Shown: piece by piece, positions 59,301 to 64,000 of the stretch
Numbering within the stretch: position 1 is the stretch's first letter
Layout: every line of letters starts with the position of its first letter
NCBI RefSeq assembly: GCF_015291745.1
Contig: NZ_CP030059.1
Span: 5,669,501-5,733,500 of the forward strand
Reading direction: 5' to 3'
Source: Bradyrhizobium sp. CCBAU 53351
Lineage (GTDB): Bacteria > Pseudomonadota > Alphaproteobacteria > Rhizobiales > Xanthobacteraceae
Length of the DNA stretch: 64,000 bases
Program-made: the position numbers and the translations under genes
The notes under the pieces: model-generated
What the model saw: only the letters and a program-made list of their open reading frames with translations
The model's database searches: none
What the model was told of the DNA's origin: nothing

Positions 59301-60966
59301 CGCCCTGCTCGCCGGAGAGCTGCCGCTACCGCAGCGCCCGGATTATCTCCGCCACGGTTCCACGATCCGGTCATGGCTTGCCACCACCGATCACAAGCGC
59401 ATCGCGATCCTCTACGCCGTGACCATCACGATCTTCTTCTTCATGGGTGGCGCTGCGATCACGGCCGTGCGGCTCGAATTGTTTCAACCCAACGGATGGT
59501 TGTTGACCTCGGACACCTACAACAAGCTGTTCTCGTTCCACGGGATCATCATGGTCTGGTTCTTCCTCGTGCCATCGATCCCCAACACGTTCGGCAATTT
59601 CCTCCTGCCGCTCATGATCGGCGCCCCCGACGTCGCTTTTCCGCGCCTCAATCTTTTCAGCTGGTATTTGACCATCGCAGCCGGCGCATTCACCGTCTAT
59701 GCCCTCGTTGCGGGCGGCGTCGACACCGGCTGGACGTTTTACACGCCTTACTCGTCGATGTTCTCCAACACCCACGTCTTCGCGGCGGCGGCCGGCGTGT
59801 TTGTGGTCGGGTTTGCCAGCATCGCCACGGGCGTGAACTTCATCGCGACCACCCACATGCTACGCGCTCCCGGCATGACCTGGTTCCGGCTGCCGCTGTT
59901 CGTCTGGGCCATCTACGCGACATCGCTAATCATGGTGCTCGCAACGCCGGTTCTCGCGATCTCGCTGCTGCTGGTGATCGCCGAGCGGGTGTTCGGCCTG
60001 CCAATCTTCGATCCCGCACGCGGCGGCGATCCGATCCTATTCCAGCACTTGTTCTGGTTCTACTCGCACCCGGCCGTTTACATCATGGTCTTGCCAGCCA
60101 TGGGCGTCGTGTCCGAGATCATCCCCTGCTTCGCGCGGCGGCGGATCTTCGGCTACGATTTCATGGTCTATGCCATGCTCGCAATCGCCGGCATCGGCTT
60201 CTTCGTCTGGGGACACCACATGTTCGTCTCCGGTCAGTCGCCGCTGGCGAGCCTGGTGTTCTCCTTCCTCTCCTTCATCATCGCGGTGCCTTCGGCTATC
60301 AAGGTCTTCAACTGGACCGCCTCGCTCTATCGCGGCCAGATCAGCTTTGATTCCCCGATGCTCTATGCGCTCGGCTTTGTCGGGTTGTTTACGACTGGCG
60401 GGCTCTCCGGACTTTTTCTCGCCTCGATCCCCGTCGATATCCATGTGACCGATACCTATTTCGTGGTTGCTCACTTCCATTACATCATGGTCGGCGGCTC
60501 TGTTTCCGCCTTTTTTGCCGGCCTGCATTTCTGGTGGCCCAAGGTAACGGGCCGGCTCTATCCGGAGAGCTGGGCGAAGTTCGCCGCCATTCTCATGTAT
60601 GCCGGCTTCAACATGACGTTCCTGCCCCAATTCTTCGCCGGTTATCTGGGCATGCCCAGGCGCTATCACACCTATCCGGCGGAGTTTCAGATCTACAACG
60701 TGATGTCGTCGGCCGGCGCGGCGGTGCTCGCGCTCGCCTACTTGCTGCCGCTCGGCTATTTGACCTGGTCGCTCTTCTACGGCGGAAAAGCCGCCAGGAA
60801 TCCGTGGGGCGCCACCGGCCTCGAATGGACCACGAGTTCGCCGCCGCCGCCCAAGAACTTCGACCGGCAGCCCCGCGTCGACCGCGCGCCCTATGACTAC
60901 CACGCCGAAGGCATGTCCGCCGGGACCGATCCTCCGGAAATGCAAAATGCGAGAGAAACGCGATGA
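59293..60966 (+). CDS. cytochrome c oxidase subunit I, A2-type caa3
   Basis: 557 residues, twelve helices. Haem a ligand His83 in SFHGIIMVW; CuB ligands His259 (YSHPAVYIMVLP) and His308/His309 (WGHHMF); haem ligands in VVAHFHYIMVGG. The D-channel Glu of GHPEVY is replaced by the Tyr-Ser of YSHPxV (Tyr257, Ser258), the mark of the A2 subfamily, as in Rhodothermus and Thermus caa3. It pumps protons while reducing oxygen. Overlap of 8 bases with subunit II and 4 with III. Confidence 0.93.
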   Translation: MTDALLAGELPLPQRPDYLRHGSTIRSWLATTDHKRIAILYAVTITIFFFMGGAAITAVRLELFQPNGWLLTSDTYNKLFSFHGIIMVWFFLVPSIPNTFGNFLLPLMIGAPDVAFPRLNLFSWYLTIAAGAFTVYALVAGGVDTGWTFYTPYSSMFSNTHVFAAAAGVFVVGFASIATGVNFIATTHMLRAPGMTWFRLPLFVWAIYATSLIMVLATPVLAISLLLVIAERVFGLPIFDPARGGDPILFQHLFWFYSHPAVYIMVLPAMGVVSEIIPCFARRRIFGYDFMVYAMLAIAGIGFFVWGHHMFVSGQSPLASLVFSFLSFIIAVPSAIKVFNWTASLYRGQISFDSPMLYALGFVGLFTTGGLSGLFLASIPVDIHVTDTYFVVAHFHYIMVGGSVSAFFAGLHFWWPKVTGRLYPESWAKFAAILMYAGFNMTFLPQFFAGYLGMPRRYHTYPAEFQIYNVMSSAGAAVLALAYLLPLGYLTWSLFYGGKAARNPWGATGLEWTTSSPPPPKNFDRQPRVDRAPYDYHAEGMSAGTDPPEMQNARETR

Positions 60967-61607
60967 GCGACGAAAGTGCACTGCTGAGAGAACCCTGGAT
61001 AGATTTCGGCCGGCAGCGTGAGGCGGGCAAGTTCGGCATCTGGGTCTTCCTGGCCAGCGAGACGCTGTTCTTTGGTGCCTTGTTGTTGACCTACACTGCG
61101 TGTCGGATCGAACACCCGGACGCGTTCGCGGCCGCCGGCCGCGAAACCAACGTCTGGTACGGTACGATCAACACCGCCGTGCTGTTGACCAGCAGCCTGA
61201 CGATGGCGGTCGCAGCGCAGGCGGCCGAGGAGGCTGCGCGATTGCGACGGCTTGTCCTCGCGTGTCTCATCATCACGGCGATGCTCGGTCTCGCGTTCAT
61301 CGTCATCAAGGGCTTCGAATACAAGGAGGACATTGACAAGCATCTGGTACCGGGAGCCGGGTTTGCATTGCCTCAGCCCGGAGCACAACTGTTTTACGGG
61401 TTCTATTGGCTGGTCACGGGTGTGCACGCGATCCATCTCTCTATCGGCATTGGGCTGGTGAGCCGCTTGATCTGGGTGCTCTACCGGCGCGAGCTTCCCG
61501 CGAAAGACAATCCCGAGATCGAGGTCACGGCCTTGTATTGGCACTTGGTCGATATCGTATGGATTTTCCTCTACCCGCTCATCTACTTGCCGGGACGCGC
61601 GTCATGA
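60963..61607 (+). CDS. cytochrome c oxidase subunit III
   Basis: 214 residues with five membrane segments, the short bacterial caa3 form. Signatures: GKFGIWVFLASETLFFGALLLTYTACR, NTAVLLTSSLTMAVAAQAA, FIVIKGFEYKEDIDKHLVPG, FYGFYWLVTGVHAIHLSIGIGLVSRLIWV and YWHLVDIVWIFLYPLIYL. The Glu in ASETLFFG is the conserved lipid/oxygen-channel residue. It overlaps subunits I and IV by four bases each. Confidence 0.93.
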   Translation: MSDESALLREPWIDFGRQREAGKFGIWVFLASETLFFGALLLTYTACRIEHPDAFAAAGRETNVWYGTINTAVLLTSSLTMAVAAQAAEEAARLRRLVLACLIITAMLGLAFIVIKGFEYKEDIDKHLVPGAGFALPQPGAQLFYGFYWLVTGVHAIHLSIGIGLVSRLIWVLYRRELPAKDNPEIEVTALYWHLVDIVWIFLYPLIYLPGRAS

Positions 61608-61900
61608 ACAGGCGAGGCGCATCAGGCGACATCCGCCACCTATGGGTGAGGAACCTGCTGATCTGGGCCGCGCTACTCGTTCTTCTGCTGCTCAGCCTAA
61701 TCGCGGCTTACATCCCCATGGGCCGCATCACCACAGCGACCGGTATCGTCATCGCGGCGGCAAAGTCGACACTGGTCGTCCTGCTCTTTATGGAACTTGC
61801 TTCAGCGAAGCCGTTGATCCGCCTCGCGGCGATCGCGGGCCTTGTCTTCCTGATGGCGATGTTCGCATTGACCTTCGCCGACGTCCTCGCTCGACCCTGA
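61604..61900 (+). CDS. cytochrome c oxidase subunit IV-type small membrane protein
   Basis: 98 residues with three membrane helices (LLIWAALLVLLLLSLIAAYIPMG, IVIAAAKSTLVVLLFMELASA, IRLAAIAGLVFLMAMFALTFADVL). The AKSTLVVLLFMEL...LTFADVLAR text is typical of the COX4-pro type subunit at the end of caa3 operons. Last gene of the operon; a short hairpin follows the stop directly. Confidence 0.9.
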   Translation: MNRRGASGDIRHLWVRNLLIWAALLVLLLLSLIAAYIPMGRITTATGIVIAAAKSTLVVLLFMELASAKPLIRLAAIAGLVFLMAMFALTFADVLARP

Positions 61901-61915
61901 GCGCTTCGGAAGCGC
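61901..61915 (+). terminator. short hairpin at the end of the respiratory operon
   Basis: GCGCTT pairs with AAGCGC around a CGG loop, beginning at the base after the subunit IV stop. No T run follows, so termination strength is uncertain. Confidence 0.4.
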
Positions 61916-62119
61916 CAACAAGTATCCGCTTAGTACGCGGCTACTTCCGATACCGCACGTGTCCATGAAAGGCTCTGATGCAGCCACGTCCAAACGCAGT
62001 TTCGAGGGGACGGAGGGCGTTCTGCGCTTGAGGACGTGACCGCACCAGTTTGCTTGGGAGAGGCCAGGCTCCTGCTGGACGCACGGCGCCGGACATTACC
62101 CACCCAAGATTTGATCTCC

Positions 62120-62833
62120 TCACGAGTTTCGAAACTCCTTCAGGTCGAGTCGTAGACCGGCCTTGCTTGCCTGATCTGCCGTGACGTAAGGCAGGCCATA
62201 ATAGCTGAGCTTTGGGCTCCATTGCCCGGTCTGGCCTGGGTAAGGAAAGGCGTAGGTCCCTCCGCCGGCAGACGCTTCGCGGGATATCACGACTGCCGCA
62301 AGCTTGCCGCCGCTGTCGAAAACCAGATCGGAGACATAGCCATAGCCTTGCCCAGCCTGCAGCCGCGCGTAGTCGCCGATGACTTTCGAAATCGAGAACT
62401 CGTGCGGCTCCGCTTGTGCTTGGCCGGGATCGACGAAGAGGCCGTATTCTCGCGACCTCAAATCGGCGAAGTCAGCAACGAGAGCCCCTTCGTGAAGCGG
62501 CCTCATCACTCGCTTGAAGGGAATCCGCGAGATGAACTCGGGCTCGTCCTCTGTTCTAAAGCCTTCAACCAGCAACGAAACAATCTGCCCGTCGTCCGCA
62601 AGGATCATGTTCCGGACAGCTCCCAAATACTCGCCTTTCAAGGAGAACACCGCACTGCCAAGCAAGCGAGAGGCACGGTATCCATCGTAAACCGTTCTGG
62701 AGAACTGTGGGGAATGTGCTGATTGTTCCGTCGCAACCGGCGTTGCCGGCTCGGACCACGCGGCGACCGGCAGAACGGAGCTTGAAATTGTACCTATGAG
62801 AATTGCAAGGGCGATCCTGATCTTTACCCGCAT
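62120..62833 (-). CDS. periplasmic PRC-barrel domain protein
   Basis: 237 residues. Signal peptide MRVKIRIALAILIGTISSSVLPVAAWS. Two PRC-barrel-like units: RASRLLGSAVFSLKGEYLGAVRNMILADDGQIVSLLVEG (residues about 53-92) and KVIGDYARLQAGQGYGYVSDLVFDSGGKLAAVVISRE (about 149-185). The last part ends LPYVTADQASKAGLRLDLKEFRNS. PRC-barrels bind ligands or partners; secreted double-PRC proteins are common stress proteins in Bradyrhizobium. It is convergent with the respiratory operon and divergent from the Crp gene. Confidence 0.85.
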   Translation of the reverse strand: MRVKIRIALAILIGTISSSVLPVAAWSEPATPVATEQSAHSPQFSRTVYDGYRASRLLGSAVFSLKGEYLGAVRNMILADDGQIVSLLVEGFRTEDEPEFISRIPFKRVMRPLHEGALVADFADLRSREYGLFVDPGQAQAEPHEFSISKVIGDYARLQAGQGYGYVSDLVFDSGGKLAAVVISREASAGGGTYAFPYPGQTGQWSPKLSYYGLPYVTADQASKAGLRLDLKEFRNS

Positions 62834-63182
62834 TCCATTGCTCCTGCGATGGGGATTGTTCCAGCATCTTCATCTCATAATCGCTTCCTGTGCCGAGAGT
62901 TCGCGGTCGCCCCAACGAACGGTCCGCTTCCGTGCCAAGCAAAGCGGGAAGCGCGTCATGGTTTTTCCGAGCAGCCGCGAAGACGACGACAGAATGAGCG
63001 GACCCAGTCACCTGTGTCGGCGCTTCTGCTCCAGCGTTGCGCACGCGACGCCGATGAGGTCGGAGAGGGAGGCGATCGAAGGTCGCCGTCAGGTTTCTCC
63101 TGACACATGGCACCTTTAGCCCGACTGTGATCGGAAAGCCGGGCTCCCACATGTCAACCAATGGCCCTTCACGGAGGTTGAC
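62834..63182. other. 349-base divergent intergenic region
   Basis: Separates the PRC-barrel gene and the Crp/Fnr gene. Apart from the inverted repeat at 63150-63185 I see no gene, RNA or clear promoter. Confidence 0.4.
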
Positions 63183-63185
63183 ATG
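63150..63185 (+). promoter_or_regulatory. inverted repeat covering the ribosome binding site and start codon of the Crp gene
   Basis: CATGTCAACC (63150-63159) and GGTTGACATG (63176-63185) are perfect inverted repeats 16 bases apart. The right arm contains the ATG (63183) and part of the GGAGG (63173-63177). In mRNA the hairpin would hide the start signals. As DNA it could be an autoregulatory operator. Confidence 0.6.
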
Positions 63186-63989
63186 TTGAGGGATGAAATC
63201 GCAAGCACCCGTTCGTTCTCTCTCCGCCCGCTTCCGCTCGACCCAGCGAAGAGGATAAGAGAAACGCCGTCCCACCTCGCCAATGATCTAATCCGGCGCC
63301 TGCCAGATCCTTCACGCTCTCTGCTCGTTGGTCGCTGCGACGATGTGAGATTGAAACCGAGGCAAATGTTGCAAGAGCGCAATCTTCCATTGCAGTACGC
63401 ATATTTCCCAGAACAAGGCGCCGCCTCGCTGACGGCCAAGGCCGGGAACTGCTTGCCGGTCGAGATACAGACCGTCGGAGCAAAGGACTTTATCGGCATC
63501 CCCCTGATCCTCGGCATGCGAGTTTCCCCTCACCGCTGCATGGTTCAGGTAGCCGGCACGGCCCTGCGGATCGAAGCCGAAGCGCTGATCGAGTTGATCA
63601 AGAGCGACGTCGAAATCGAGAAACTACTCCTGCGATACGTCCAGGCTACCTTGATCCACAGTTCGCAGTTGGCCGCATGCAACTCGCGTCACAGCCTGCA
63701 ACAACGACTGGCTCGGTGGCTGCTCATTGCGGAGGACAAATTGTCATCTCACGAAATCCCGCTCACGCATCGATGCATGGCACAAGCCCTGGGTGTTCGG
63801 CGCGCCGGCATCACCACGACAATGGGCGACATGGAGGCGCGAGGCATTATCAAGCAAGGTCGCGCTCAGATCGAGATTGTTGATAAGGCCCGTCTCGAGG
63901 AACTGTCATGCAACTGCCATCGCGTGATTCTAACGGCCCATGAGAATTCTCTGGATTCAACCAGTACTTGGCGGGCAATCAATGCGTGA
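63183..63989 (+). CDS. Crp/Fnr-family transcriptional regulator (paralogue of the 35357 gene)
   Basis: 268 residues. Sensor barrel (VRLKPRQMLQERNLPLQYAYFPEQGAASLTAKAG; VGAKDFIGIPLILGMRVSP), dimer helix (LLLRYVQATLIHSSQLAACNSRHSLQQRLARWLLIAEDKL) and helix-turn-helix (IPLTHRCMAQALGVRRAGITTTMGDMEARGIIKQGRAQIEIVDKARLEELSCNC). It shares the ACNS(L/R)HS(V/L)(K/Q)QRLARWLL stretch and the C-terminal SCxC with the regulator at 35357-36136. No N-terminal Cys cluster. The start codon sits inside an inverted repeat. Confidence 0.9.
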   Translation: MLRDEIASTRSFSLRPLPLDPAKRIRETPSHLANDLIRRLPDPSRSLLVGRCDDVRLKPRQMLQERNLPLQYAYFPEQGAASLTAKAGNCLPVEIQTVGAKDFIGIPLILGMRVSPHRCMVQVAGTALRIEAEALIELIKSDVEIEKLLLRYVQATLIHSSQLAACNSRHSLQQRLARWLLIAEDKLSSHEIPLTHRCMAQALGVRRAGITTTMGDMEARGIIKQGRAQIEIVDKARLEELSCNCHRVILTAHENSLDSTSTWRAINA

Positions 63990-64000
63990 CCTCTGGCCGC

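Noticed and set aside
1..64000. tRNA or rRNA genes and an att site at an island edge
   Set aside because: No GTTCGAxTC-type T-arm with a matching cloverleaf, rRNA stretch or flanking direct repeat was found by eye.

Overview
The window reads as chromosomal DNA of a Bradyrhizobium-like alphaproteobacterium (Rhizobiales). The grounds are high GC, DUF1236 and CsbD stress proteins, an EcfG-type promoter (GGAAC-N16-CGTT), LacI/ABC sugar loci and IS families common in that group. The assignment is inferred from gene content only, because no rRNA or tRNA gene was seen.

Layout. 1-3.7 kb: a sugar ABC transporter (permease cut by the window edge, plus binding protein) divergent from a LacI regulator and an SDR, with two LacI-type operator candidates between them. 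3.9-5.4 kb: a complete IS1182-family element. 5.5-12.7 kb: a frameshifted binding-protein gene and a LysR-controlled electrophile/redox cluster (two Old Yellow Enzymes, one broken; an AhpD-like protein; two glutathione-transferase-type enzymes). 12.7-35 kb: a mosaic of working stress and envelope genes mixed with many broken genes and mobile-element debris. Debris includes IS630, IS5 and integrase pieces, pieces of ATP-dependent DNA ligase, PolX, a MOSC protein and xanthine dehydrogenase, a GH13 glucosidase with an in-frame amber, and a branched-chain-type binding protein with two Tyr-to-stop changes. Intact genes there include CsbD, a zinc alcohol dehydrogenase, an FAD monooxygenase, an AI-2E-type permease, a DUF1236/peptidoglycan-binding protein, DUF4396, and a small protein pairing a sigma-70 region 1.1 domain with a transmembrane helix.

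35-64 kb is different in character: densely packed, intact, with overlapping genes. A nine-gene minus-strand operon (46059 down to 36238) encodes a TPP enzyme, an enolase-superfamily dehydratase, a membrane protein, a gluconate-dehydrogenase-subunit-3-like protein with a GMC oxidoreductase, a PPC/DUF296 protein, an Anabaena sensory rhodopsin transducer (ASRT) homologue, an SDR and a GH15 glycosidase. It looks like a sugar-oxidation module. A plus-strand operon (47919-61900) encodes a YdeP/FdhF-type molybdoenzyme, all six subunits of alternative complex III (ActA-F), a small membrane protein, SCO1/SenC and an A2-type caa3 cytochrome oxidase (subunits II, I, III, IV). FdhD, needed for molybdoenzyme maturation, is divergent from it. 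A clean EcfG-type promoter precedes the plus-strand operon, suggesting a complete quinol-to-oxygen chain switched on by the general stress response. Two paralogous Crp/Fnr regulators lie near the ends of this block.

The best candidate for an under-described system is this pair of facing operons: stress-controlled ACIII-caa3 respiration beside a sugar-oxidation operon that carries an orphan ASRT gene. The clearest single oddities are the sigma-1.1/TM protein, an OYE lacking its usual catalytic Tyr, and the run of nonsense or frameshift lesions confined to the 5-35 kb half.
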